DNA of 64,000 nucleotides. Origin: Variovorax sp. RA8. Its GTDB lineage: Bacteria; Pseudomonadota; Gammaproteobacteria; Burkholderiales; Burkholderiaceae_C. The stretch spans positions 4,774,001 to 4,838,000 of the forward strand of contig NZ_LR594662.1 in the NCBI RefSeq assembly GCF_901827175.1, read 5' to 3'. Below the pieces are notes generated by a model. The model saw only the letters and a list, made by a program, of their open reading frames with translations, searched no databases and had not been told where the DNA came from. Positions 37,822 through 46,064 of the stretch are shown in pieces. The position numbers and the translations under genes were made by a program. Numbering within the stretch: the first letter of the stretch is position 1; each line of letters opens with the position of its first letter.

Positions 37822-38703
37822 ATGGACCTCCACCATCCCCTGATCCAGAGCCTGCTGCTGCCACTGCTCGTCGCGTTCACGGTAACGGGCATGTTGCGCG
37901 GAGCCCTCGGCGGCGTGCAGGGACGGCGCTGGGCTGCCGCGGGCGTGGCCGTGGCCATCGTCGGCGCGGCCGTGTGGCTGCTCGGCTGGCAGTTGCCGCC
38001 CGGCGCGCTGACCGAGCGGTTGCCCTGGATCTATGCCGCCGCGGCACTTGTGGGGCTGGGGCTGGAGGCGCTGCATGCCAGCCGGCGGACGGAGTGGCTG
38101 GCTGCCGGCCTCCTGTGGGCACTGGCGCTCGCAACCTTGGCCGCCAAACCTCTGCCGCTCATGATCGGCCTCTGGCTCCTGGGCCTGGCGGTGATCCGCG
38201 CCGTGCTTCGCGAGCACGCGGCCCGCGCCGACGCCGCCGCGGTGCTGGTGATCGCCAGCCTCGGCCTGGCCGCCATCGCCATGCTCTCGGGCTCGGCGCT
38301 GCTCTTCGAGGCGAGCCTGGCGCTCGCCGCCGCGGTTGCGGGCGGCGCGCTGTGGCTCTGGCCTTTCGTGCGGATCGCCTTCGGCGCGAGCGGTGCGATC
38401 GTTGCGGTGCTGGCCTGGCTCGCCCTGATGCTGGCCACGGCGCTCCTGACGGAGGCGCGGCCGCTGCCGCTGCTGCTCCTTGCCGGGGCCTTCATGTCCG
38501 GGCCGTTGGTACGCTGGGCGCGCCGGCGCCTGCGACGCCCATCTGGACCTGCCAGCACGACCGCCAGGACCTGGGTCGAGCCGCTCATCGTCGCTGCCGT
38601 CGCGCTCGTCTGGGTGGCCGCCGCGCTCGCCGTGGCCCAGGGCGGCGCGTCCGATGCGCCAGGCGCTACGATGGACGATCCCTACTACAAGCCCAGGTGG
38701 TGA
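37822..38703 (+). CDS. Polytopic membrane protein of unknown function
   Basis: A 293-residue, Leu/Ala-rich protein with about eight or nine predicted transmembrane helices and a short acidic C-terminus (MDDPYYKPRW). I recognise no family or catalytic motif. It follows the GST by 27 bases and overlaps the RibD-like gene by four bases (GTGA), so it is co-translated with that enzyme. Confidence 0.7.
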   Translation: MDLHHPLIQSLLLPLLVAFTVTGMLRGALGGVQGRRWAAAGVAVAIVGAAVWLLGWQLPPGALTERLPWIYAAAALVGLGLEALHASRRTEWLAAGLLWALALATLAAKPLPLMIGLWLLGLAVIRAVLREHAARADAAAVLVIASLGLAAIAMLSGSALLFEASLALAAAVAGGALWLWPFVRIAFGASGAIVAVLAWLALMLATALLTEARPLPLLLLAGAFMSGPLVRWARRRLRRPSGPASTTARTWVEPLIVAAVALVWVAAALAVAQGGASDAPGATMDDPYYKPRW

Positions 38704-39620
38704 ATGCCCGCAACCTGCGTCCACCCCTGATGCAAGCCCCGCTCACGCTCCCCGGCATCGATGCGCTGTGGCCCCTGTGCCTGGAGATCGTGCGCCATCG
38801 CCGTGGCCTGGGCCCACGGCCGGTATCCGATGCGACGCGGCCCTTCACCTGGCATCCATCGCGCGGCTTCGCGCTTCACGAGGACGCGTGGGACGAAGAA
38901 GCCATCGAGCTCTTCGCGCTGCTCAAGCCCGTGCTCGACCGCCCGCCGGAAGGCAGCGCCTGGGTGATCGGCCAGTTGGGCCAGAGCCTCGACGGCTGCA
39001 TCGCCACGCGCAGCGGCGACTCCAACTTCGTGAACGGGCCCGAGGCGCTGGTACATCTGCACCGGCTGCGAGCGCTTTGCGACGCCGTGATCGTCGGCGC
39101 CGGCACGGCTGCCATGGACAACCCGCAGCTCACGACGCGCCGCGTGGCGGGCGAACACCCGGTGCGGGTGCTGATCGACCCTTCGCTGCAGCTGCCCCCG
39201 ACGCTGCGCGTGCTGTCGGACCGGCAGGCCCCCACGCTGCTGGTCTGCGATGCCACACGTGCGGCGGAGGCAGCGCAGCGCGTGGGCGCCGAGCAGGTGC
39301 TCGGCGTGCCCGGCCTGATGAAGAACGCGGACGGCCCGCTCGACCTGCGCGTGCTGCTGCCCGCATTGCAGCAACGCGGCCTGCAGGTGCTCTTCGTCGA
39401 AGGCGGCGGCGTCACCGTCTCACGCTTCATCGCGCAAGGGTGCATGGACCGGCTGCACCTCAGCGTTGCACCGGTGCTGATCGGCAGCGGGCGGCCGGGG
39501 CTGTCGTTGCCGCCCGGCGCGGCGATGCGGGAATGCCCGCGGCCTGCTGCGCGCGTGTTCCGCATGGGAGCGGATGTGATGTGGGACCTGGATCTGCGGG
39601 CAGCGAGTTCAGCGCGATGA
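38700..39620 (+). CDS. RibD C-terminal domain (DHFR-like) reductase
   Basis: A 306-residue protein whose last 220 residues form a RibD-C/dihydrofolate-reductase-like domain: 'QLGQSLDGCIATRSGDSNFVNG', 'DAVIVGAGTAAMDNPQLTTR' and 'VLFVEGGGVTVSRFI' are NADPH- and substrate-binding signatures of the pyrimidine reductase half of RibD. No deaminase domain is present, and the extra N-terminal 85 residues are not typical. It may reduce a pyrimidine, pterin or other substrate. The GTG at 38700 overlaps the previous stop (GTGA); an ATG 30 bases in is the alternative. Confidence 0.8.
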   Translation: MNARNLRPPLMQAPLTLPGIDALWPLCLEIVRHRRGLGPRPVSDATRPFTWHPSRGFALHEDAWDEEAIELFALLKPVLDRPPEGSAWVIGQLGQSLDGCIATRSGDSNFVNGPEALVHLHRLRALCDAVIVGAGTAAMDNPQLTTRRVAGEHPVRVLIDPSLQLPPTLRVLSDRQAPTLLVCDATRAAEAAQRVGAEQVLGVPGLMKNADGPLDLRVLLPALQQRGLQVLFVEGGGVTVSRFIAQGCMDRLHLSVAPVLIGSGRPGLSLPPGAAMRECPRPAARVFRMGADVMWDLDLRAASSAR

Positions 39621-39632
39621 ATCCACGGGCTG

Positions 39633-41037
39633 CTATTGCATCGCCAAGCTGCCTTCGTGGCTCAGCACGGTAAACACACCGTTGCCGACATATCGCAGGT
39701 CGATGGAATCGGACGCGGTGCCGCCGATCGAGCCACCCGTGCCCAGGGTGGTCGATGCTTCGGACATGAAGAACTTAGAGCCGAACGCGATGGCCACCAT
39801 TCTGCTGGCGTCCGCCGAGGCAGCCACCCAATACCACGGCCGGCTGGACTCGCGCGCAATCCAAGTCACGCCGCTGTCGATCGAGGTGTAGATCTGGTCG
39901 TCGGCCGCTACCGCCACCAGCTTGCTGCCATCCGCCGACGAAGCCACCGAGGTCCATGCGTGGGCGGACTCGCGCGCCGTCCAGCTGACACCGCTGTCGG
40001 TCGAGGTGTAGAGCTGGCCCCCAACATCTACTGCCGCGACCAGCTTGCTGCCGTCGACGGACGAGGCCACGGAAGACCACATCCGACCGGACTCCCGCGG
40101 CGTCCAGCTGACACCGCTGTCGGTCGAGGTGTAGAGCTGACCGAGAGCGCCGTCCACCGCCACAAGCTTTGTGCCGTCGGTCGAGGAGGCGATGGAAGTC
40201 CACCATCTATTGGACTCACGCGCCGTCCAGCTTGCGCCGTTGTCGGTCGATGTATAGATCTGGCCGCCGGACACCGCAGCAGCCAGCGTGCTGCCGTCGG
40301 CCGAGAACACCATGCGACTCCGGCTGATGACGGTGCCCTGCCCATCGACGGACGACAAGGGCAAATTGGATTCGCGCACGGTCCAGTTGGCCCCGGCCAT
40401 GCCGCCCAGGCTCTTCGTGTCCACCGCCTGCCCGGGGTTCTGCGCGATCTTCCAGCCGCCCAGGCCGGCACCGCGAACGCGCACCACGTCGCCGATGGCC
40501 GGACTGGCGGGCAATGTCACCACCACCTGCGCCGTGGCGTTGCGGGCGATGTAGCAAGTATTGGGCTGCGCCTGCACCGCCACGCCAGTGACGTCGACCT
40601 GGGGGCCCCCTGCGCAGTTGCAGATGTAGCTCGTGGCGCTGACTTCGTCCGCATCCAGCACGCCGTTGGCGTTGCCGTCCACCCCTGCAATCACCTTGCT
40701 GCCGCCAGCGCAATTCGCAGCCACGGCATCGCCGACCACGCTCGCCAGCGTGTTCGATTCGCTCGCGGCAATGCTGCCGTCCGTGCCGTTGCACACGTAG
40801 CCCGTGCTGCCGATCTCGGCTGCTTGGTCCGCCGGTGTCGATGCTTGGGTCGACGATGCTTGGTTCAGCGGTGCTTGGGCCATCGGTGCTTGCCCCGGTG
40901 CTCGTACTCGAGGGTGTGCTCGCAGCTGCGAGCGCGGCCAGGGCGGCCCATTCGCTTCGATCGCTGCCACCGCCGCCGCAGGCGCTCAGCAGCAAGGACA
41001 GCATTAGGGTCCCGATGAGGGGGTAAGAAGTTCGCAT
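39633..41037 (-). pseudogene. Lipoprotein with sialidase-like repeats, frameshifted
   Basis: The N-terminus at 41037 encodes a lipoprotein signal (MRTSYPLIGTLMLSLLLSACGGGG; lipobox LSAC) and a Ser/Thr/Pro linker. The rest continues in another frame: GSTGYVCNGTDGS, a 'GVDGNANGVLDADEV' unit, then five or six repeats of 'IYTSTDNGASWTARES...SSADGSKLVA', a sialidase/BNR-like propeller. The frames must switch between about 40840 and 40920, in repetitive CCAAGCAyC DNA. A one-base indel would join signal and body. It could be a true mutation, a phase-variable tract or an assembly error. The downstream frame alone has no signal peptide. Confidence 0.7.
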
Positions 41038-41284
41038 GACTCAATCCTGGAAAATAAGGAGCGCGCGGCACCTCGGCCACGGCGGCCCACCACTTCCAGG
41101 CCCTCTCGTACGCAGGTCCAGTCGAGGCAACGACGATTCTTGTGACGGCGGATCGCTTTGCTTTGATTCCGACAGAAAAAGCGAGAATTCAGACGGCAGG
41201 ACTCGGGCCATCGGCCGCGTATTTCGTACCTGCCCCGGTCACGTGCGCGAGACGTTCCGCTTCTGCTTGTGCGGCGTGGGGCGC

Positions 41285-42154
41285 CTACGCCGGCAGCATC
41301 AGAAGGTCGACATGCCCCACGTGCAGGCAACTGCGCGGCGCTGACACCCGCCGTTGCGCCTGCCACGCCTGAATGAGCGCGTACGCGCTCGGATCCTGTT
41401 CCAGCGCAGCGCTGCCCATGCCGTCGATCATGGCCTGCAGCATGGTCATCTCCTCGATGTGCCAATCGCTGCACGACCGAGTGACACGGTAGTCCATTGC
41501 AGTCAGGCGAGCTGCCGCCATCGCCGGAGCTTCGCCTCCGAGCGCGGGCCCGAAGCCCTTGTCGCGACGCTGGTGCGCCGCAAACAGTTGGTGGACGAGC
41601 TCATCGCCTTCGACAACGGGCGTCCAGTTCACGCGCCCATCGACGCTGAGGGCAAGGAACATCGCCGCGTTCGCCTTTCGCACCCGCTCGAACAGCGCAT
41701 CGAGCCAGGATGCGGACACCAGGTCCAGCAGCGCAGCGGCGGTGACGAGCTGTGCGTCCGCGAAAGGCACGGTATCCAGCGCGCTCGCGAGATCGGCGCG
41801 CCGCCATCGCACCTCTGCATTCCAATCCGGCCCTTCGATGAGAAGGCACTCGATGCCAGCACGCACGACCAGCCCCTGCGCGCGCGACCACTGCGCGAAA
41901 ACGCCGGGCAGCGCAGCCAGAAGCCGCGGATCATGGTCGACCAGCAGCCAGCGCTGCGCGCCGCCCAAACAGGGCGCCAGCGCACGCAGATTGGCGCCGG
42001 TGCCGCAAGCCAGGTCCAGGACATCGAGCGGCCGGGCATCGCGGCGCATCCGGGTCGCCATGCCGCGCAGGTCCAGCGTCGCAGCCGATCCGGCGCGCGC
42101 CGCAAGATCGAACGGTTCGCGCAGTGCCAGCCACTCGGCGCTGAAGCCTGTCAT
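41285..42154 (-). CDS. Class I SAM-dependent methyltransferase
   Basis: A 289-residue protein with SAM motif I 'VLDLACGTGANLRAL' (about residues 45-59), 'WLLVDHDP' (motif II) and 'LVTAAALLDLVS'. The ending has no known domain. The substrate is unknown. The ATG overlaps the glycosyltransferase stop by four bases (ATGA). It is the last gene of the dehydrogenase-PTPS-glycosyltransferase-methyltransferase operon. Confidence 0.85.
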   Translation of the reverse strand: MTGFSAEWLALREPFDLAARAGSAATLDLRGMATRMRRDARPLDVLDLACGTGANLRALAPCLGGAQRWLLVDHDPRLLAALPGVFAQWSRAQGLVVRAGIECLLIEGPDWNAEVRWRRADLASALDTVPFADAQLVTAAALLDLVSASWLDALFERVRKANAAMFLALSVDGRVNWTPVVEGDELVHQLFAAHQRRDKGFGPALGGEAPAMAAARLTAMDYRVTRSCSDWHIEEMTMLQAMIDGMGSAALEQDPSAYALIQAWQAQRRVSAPRSCLHVGHVDLLMLPA

Positions 42155-43224
42155 GGCAAAGCCGCCTGCCGCCCGAAGCCCGCCAGCGCCGATGCAAAGC
42201 GCGCGCTGCTTTGCGCCCAGCTCGGCAGGTCGCCCCGCGCGGCGCGCGCGCCGGCGCCAAGCTGTGCACGCCAGGTCGCATCGTCCATCAAGCGCTGCAG
42301 CGCGCCGCGCAGTTCGGCAACATCGCCGGGCGCCACCAGCATTCCCGCCCCATCCGGCACGGTATCCGGGATGGCCCCGGCGCGCGTGCTGATCACGGGC
42401 AGCCCATGCGCCAGCGCCTCGGCCAGCGCCATGCCATAGCCCTCGTGGAAGGAAGACAGCACGAAGGCGTCGGCCTCGGCGTAGAGCGTGCGCAGGCCCG
42501 CCTCGTCCTGCTCGCCGTGAAGCAGCACGCGCTCGCGCAAGCCGTGGGCGTCGATGGCCTGCGCGAGCGCGGAAACGCAGGCGGGGTCCATCGCCAGGCT
42601 GCCGGCGCAATGCAGGACCCATTGCCGGCCCTTCAATCCGGCCAGCGCCTCGACCAACAGCGCGTGGCCCTTGCGCGGCGTCACGGTCGCAACGCACAGC
42701 AGCGACAAGGCATCGCCGCCCGAGCCCGTGGCCAGCGGCGCCGCCTCGGTGCCCGGCTCGACCACGACGATGCGCGAGGCCTCGACATCGAAGTCCGCCA
42801 GCGCGCGCGCGGTGGACGGGCTGGTCACGATCACGCCGCGCGCATGGGCGAGCGCACGCCGCTCGCTCTCGAAAAGCGCTTGGCGCCGGGCGGCATCCAG
42901 CCCCGTTTCGAGCGCAAGCGGATGGTGGACCAGCGCGACCCAGTCCAGCCGCTGCGCATGCTGCCGCACGAGTTCGGGCACGACACCGAAGGCCAGGCCA
43001 TCGACGACGGCCAGCGCGCCATCGGGCAGGGCCTCGACAACATGCGCGGCGCGCGCCAGCGCGGCGGCCTCCGGCGCCGGATAGCCCTCGCCCAGCGACA
43101 GCACCTCGACCGCCCAGTGCCGCGCACGCAAGCCTTCGATGATGTGGCGGTCGTAAACGTAGCCGCCGGTGCGGGTGCCCAGGTCCCCCGGCACCAGGAA
43201 GCTGCACTGGCCTGAGCCGGTCAA
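42151..43224 (-). CDS. Glycosyltransferase family 4 (GT-B fold)
   Basis: A 357-residue GT-B enzyme. The N-terminal Rossmann half begins '[20 protein letters not shown]'. The C-terminal half has '[19 protein letters not shown]' and the donor-site '[30 protein letters not shown]' (EX7E motif) of GT4. The acceptor is unknown. The TTG at 43224 overlaps the stop of the PTPS-like gene (TTGA), matching the coupling style of the operon; an ATG 24 bases upstream (43248) would overlap more. It ends in an ATGA overlap with the methyltransferase. Confidence 0.87.
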   Translation of the reverse strand: MTGSGQCSFLVPGDLGTRTGGYVYDRHIIEGLRARHWAVEVLSLGEGYPAPEAAALARAAHVVEALPDGALAVVDGLAFGVVPELVRQHAQRLDWVALVHHPLALETGLDAARRQALFESERRALAHARGVIVTSPSTARALADFDVEASRIVVVEPGTEAAPLATGSGGDALSLLCVATVTPRKGHALLVEALAGLKGRQWVLHCAGSLAMDPACVSALAQAIDAHGLRERVLLHGEQDEAGLRTLYAEADAFVLSSFHEGYGMALAEALAHGLPVISTRAGAIPDTVPDGAGMLVAPGDVAELRGALQRLMDDATWRAQLGAGARAARGDLPSWAQSSARFASALAGFGRQAALP

Positions 43225-43619
43225 AGCGCCGCCTCGTAGGCAGCCCACGCCACGTGCGATTCGTTGAGCCGCACGCGCATGGCCGCGAGTCCGCCGGCAT
43301 GCGGGCCGAGCTCGCCGGCCGCGATGCGCCCGGCCACGCGATCGAAGATGACGCGCGCCATGAACTCGGTGGTGGTGTTGCGGCCCTCGAAGGCCGGGTC
43401 ATCGTCGAGGTTGCGCAGGTTGAGCTCGGCCAGCACGCTTCGCAGGACCTCGGTGGCGCGCGCGATGTCGACCACCATGCCGTCGGCGTCGAGTTCGGCG
43501 CGGCGCAACTCCACGTCGACCACATAGGTCGCGCCATGCAGGCGCTGTGCCGGACCGAAGGCCTCGCCTCGAAAGCTGTGGGCAATCATGAAATGGTCGC
43601 GGACGTTGACGCTGTACAT
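43221..43619 (-). CDS. 6-pyruvoyl-tetrahydropterin synthase (QueD) fold protein, catalytic residues altered
   Basis: A 132-residue protein with the PTPS layout: 'HFMIAHSF', '[12 protein letters not shown]', '[16 protein letters not shown]', 'NTTTEFMA' and the closing '[13 protein letters not shown]' with the substrate-anchoring Glu. In QueD/PTPS the motif is C...HGH; here no Cys precedes, and HGH has become HGA, so one zinc ligand and the catalytic Cys are missing. The usual Asp-His pair is replaced too. It probably binds a pterin-like molecule or carries out another reaction. The ATG start follows the dehydrogenase by 25 bases. Confidence 0.78.
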   Translation of the reverse strand: MYSVNVRDHFMIAHSFRGEAFGPAQRLHGATYVVDVELRRAELDADGMVVDIARATEVLRSVLAELNLRNLDDDPAFEGRNTTTEFMARVIFDRVAGRIAAGELGPHAGGLAAMRVRLNESHVAWAAYEAAL

Positions 43620-43644
43620 GGCTTCCTTGCGATGAGTGAAGGGT

Positions 43645-44643
43645 TCAGGGATAGTCGATGCGATGGCACAAGGTCTGCGGCGCGCCCGCGGCCAGGCGTG
43701 CCAGCACCGCCGGCAGCTCGTCGAAGGGCGCTGCATCGGTCATCAGCGCGTCGAGCGCCGGATCGCGCAGCAGCGCCAGCGCCAGCGCCAGCCGGCGGCC
43801 ATGGCTCCAGCGCGCCCGCTGCGGCAGCGCGACGTGCCCCACTTGCGAGCTCCTGAGCGTGAGCCGCCGCGAGTGGAACGCCTCGCCCAGCGGCAGCGTG
43901 ACGGCCTGCCGGCCGTACCAGCTCATCTCGAGCACCGTGGCCTCGAAGGCGGCGAGCCGCAGCGCGGTCGCGAGCCCCTCGGCGTTGCCGCTGGCATGGA
44001 TGACCAGGTCCGCATCGGGACGCGCGCGCTGCGGGCTCGCGAAGACGAGGCCCAGCCGCTCGGCCACCGCACGGCGCTCGGTATTCGTGTCGATGAGCTC
44101 GACCTCGCAGCCCGGCACGCGTCCGGCCAGCCAGGCCGCCAAAAGCCCCACCACGCCCGCGCCCACCACGGCGACGCGATCGCCGATGCGCGGCGCCGCG
44201 TCCCACAGCGCGTTGACGGCCGTCTCCATGTTGGCCGCCAGCACGGCGCGCGCAGGCGTCAGGCCTTCGGGCAGCGGGTGCACCGCCTCGGCCGGCACCA
44301 CGTAGCGGGTCTGGTGCGGATAAAGGCAGAACACCGTGCGCCCCAGCAGCGCCTGCGGCCCCTGCTCGACCACGCCGACGCTGGCATACCCGTACTTGAG
44401 CGGCGCAGGGAAGCTGCCTTCCTGGAAAGGCGCGCGCATGCGCTCGTACTCGCTCTCGGGCACCTCGCCGCGAAACACCAGCAGTTCGGTCCCGCGGCTG
44501 ATGCCGCTGTGCAGCGCGCGCACCAGCACCTCTCCCGGGCCCGGCCCGGCCAGCACGGCCTGTCGCAGGCCGGCGCGGCCCGGCGCCTCGACCCAGCAGG
44601 CCCGGGACTCGCCCGGGGCGACGCGAGATGGATTTGCTGGCAT
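43645..44643 (-). CDS. Medium-chain dehydrogenase/reductase without zinc-site signature
   Basis: A 332-residue MDR-superfamily protein. The N-terminal domain has '[25 protein letters not shown]'. The Rossmann domain has '[18 protein letters not shown]' (NAD motif, about residues 145-162) and '[18 protein letters not shown]'. The GHE zinc motif of classic alcohol dehydrogenases is absent. It resembles the BchC-like branch, which oxidises hydroxyl groups on tetrapyrrole or sugar-like substrates; the substrate here is unknown. It is first in its operon and divergent from the phosphatidyltransferase gene across 60 bases. Confidence 0.82.
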   Translation of the reverse strand: MPANPSRVAPGESRACWVEAPGRAGLRQAVLAGPGPGEVLVRALHSGISRGTELLVFRGEVPESEYERMRAPFQEGSFPAPLKYGYASVGVVEQGPQALLGRTVFCLYPHQTRYVVPAEAVHPLPEGLTPARAVLAANMETAVNALWDAAPRIGDRVAVVGAGVVGLLAAWLAGRVPGCEVELIDTNTERRAVAERLGLVFASPQRARPDADLVIHASGNAEGLATALRLAAFEATVLEMSWYGRQAVTLPLGEAFHSRRLTLRSSQVGHVALPQRARWSHGRRLALALALLRDPALDALMTDAAPFDELPAVLARLAAGAPQTLCHRIDYP

Positions 44644-44703
44644 GCTCCTTGGGGTCGTCCGCCGGCGGCGGGCGATTCGTGTTCGGCAACCGATCTTAAG
44701 ACC

Positions 44704-45477
44704 ATGCTCACGCGATCCCCTGATGCACCTGCGCGCGGCGCAACACGCCTGGCCGCACTGCGCCGCGATGCCTGGCGCGAGGCCCTCCCCTGCTTCCTCT
44801 TGTTGGCGGCGCTGGCCGCCTTGCTGGGCCACCTGGGCGAGTTCGGTCCCTGGTTCCAGCTCAAGTCGCTGGCCGTGTTCGCCACGGCCTTCGCTCTGGT
44901 ACTGGCAGGCCTTGCCGCGCACGCGCCGAACACGCGCTTCGGTGCCGCCAACCGGGTGACGCTGGCGCGCCTGGCGCTGATCGCGCTGCTGGCCGCGCTG
45001 ATCGGCGAGCCGGCCGACGACGCCGTGGCCTGGGGCAGCATCGTGGTCGCCACCAGCGCCGCGCTGCTCGATGCGCTCGACGGCCCGCTGGCGCGCCGCG
45101 GCGGCCTGGCCAGCGACTTCGGCGCGCGCTTCGACATGGAAACGGATGCGCTGCTGGTGCTGGTGCTGTCGCTGCTGGTCGTGCATTTCGGCAAGGCCGG
45201 CGCCTGGATCGTGGCGGTAGGCCTGATGCGCTATGCCTTCATACTGGCCGCGCGGCCCTGGCCCTGGCTGGCGCGCGCGCTGCCGCTCAGCGGGCGGCGC
45301 AAGACGGTGTGCGTCGTGCAGATCACCAGCCTTATCGTGTGCCTGGGCCCGATCATCGCGTTGCCTTGGAGCCGCGCCCTCGCGGCCGCGAGCCTCGCCC
45401 TGCTGGCGGCTTCCTTCGCAATCGACGTCGCATGGCTGCTGCGCCGACGGGACGTTCCACCGGAGACTGCGACATGA
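44704..45477 (+). CDS. CDP-alcohol phosphatidyltransferase family protein
   Basis: A 257-residue membrane protein with about six to seven helices. The full family motif is present as [23 protein letters not shown] (DG-x2-AR-x8-G-x3-D-x3-D, residues about 122-144); its four Asp residues bind metal and the CDP-lipid. It would join a phosphatidyl group to an alcohol acceptor. The acceptor is unknown, and sequence alone does not match PgsA or PssA. The stop overlaps the yceI start by four bases (ATGA). Confidence 0.87.
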   Translation: MLTRSPDAPARGATRLAALRRDAWREALPCFLLLAALAALLGHLGEFGPWFQLKSLAVFATAFALVLAGLAAHAPNTRFGAANRVTLARLALIALLAALIGEPADDAVAWGSIVVATSAALLDALDGPLARRGGLASDFGARFDMETDALLVLVLSLLVVHFGKAGAWIVAVGLMRYAFILAARPWPWLARALPLSGRRKTVCVVQITSLIVCLGPIIALPWSRALAAASLALLAASFAIDVAWLLRRRDVPPETAT

Positions 45478-46064
45478 AAGCTCCCGCTGCCCGCACGCTG
45501 TGCGCGGCCTTCCTGCTGACGCTCGCCGCGGCATCCGCCCGCGCGGAGTCTGCGCGCTACGAGCTCGATCCCGAGCACCTCACGGTGGGCTTCCTGGTCG
45601 ACCACATCGGCTATGCCAAGGTGCTGGGTCTGTTCCGCGCCGCGCGCGGCAGCTACAGCTTCGACGAAGCCACCGCCGCGCTCAGCCAGGTGCGCATCGA
45701 GATCGACACGCAAAGCGTGTTCAGCAACTACGCCAAGCGCGACCAGCATCTGAAGAGCGCCGACTTTCTCAACAGCGCCGAGTTCCCGCGCATGGTGTTC
45801 ACCGCCGCCAATGCCAAGCGCACCGGCGAGCGCAGCTTCGAGATCGCGGGCCAGCTCGAGCTGCTGGGCCGCACGCAGCCGCTCACGCTCACGGCAACCT
45901 GGAACAAGAGCGGCCCCTCGCCCATCGACAAGGCCTACATCATGGGCGTCTCGGCGCGCGGCAGCTTCAAGCGCAGCGCCTACGGCATGCGCTACGGCGT
46001 CGACAACGGCTGGGTCGGCGACGAGGTGGCGCTGATCATCGAGTTCGAGGCCAGGCGCAAGTGA
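45474..46064 (+). CDS. yceI: YceI-family periplasmic lipid-binding protein
   Basis: A 196-residue protein with a signal peptide (about 1-24, ARA-ES). The mature part is a YceI lipocalin-like barrel ('[24 protein letters not shown]', '[18 protein letters not shown]', '[14 protein letters not shown]' type). YceI proteins bind long isoprenoids or other amphiphiles. It is in a three-gene operon, overlapping the phosphatidyltransferase and the sulfatase-fold gene by four bases each (ATGA, GTGA). Confidence 0.9.
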   Translation: MKAPAARTLCAAFLLTLAAASARAESARYELDPEHLTVGFLVDHIGYAKVLGLFRAARGSYSFDEATAALSQVRIEIDTQSVFSNYAKRDQHLKSADFLNSAEFPRMVFTAANAKRTGERSFEIAGQLELLGRTQPLTLTATWNKSGPSPIDKAYIMGVSARGSFKRSAYGMRYGVDNGWVGDEVALIIEFEARRK

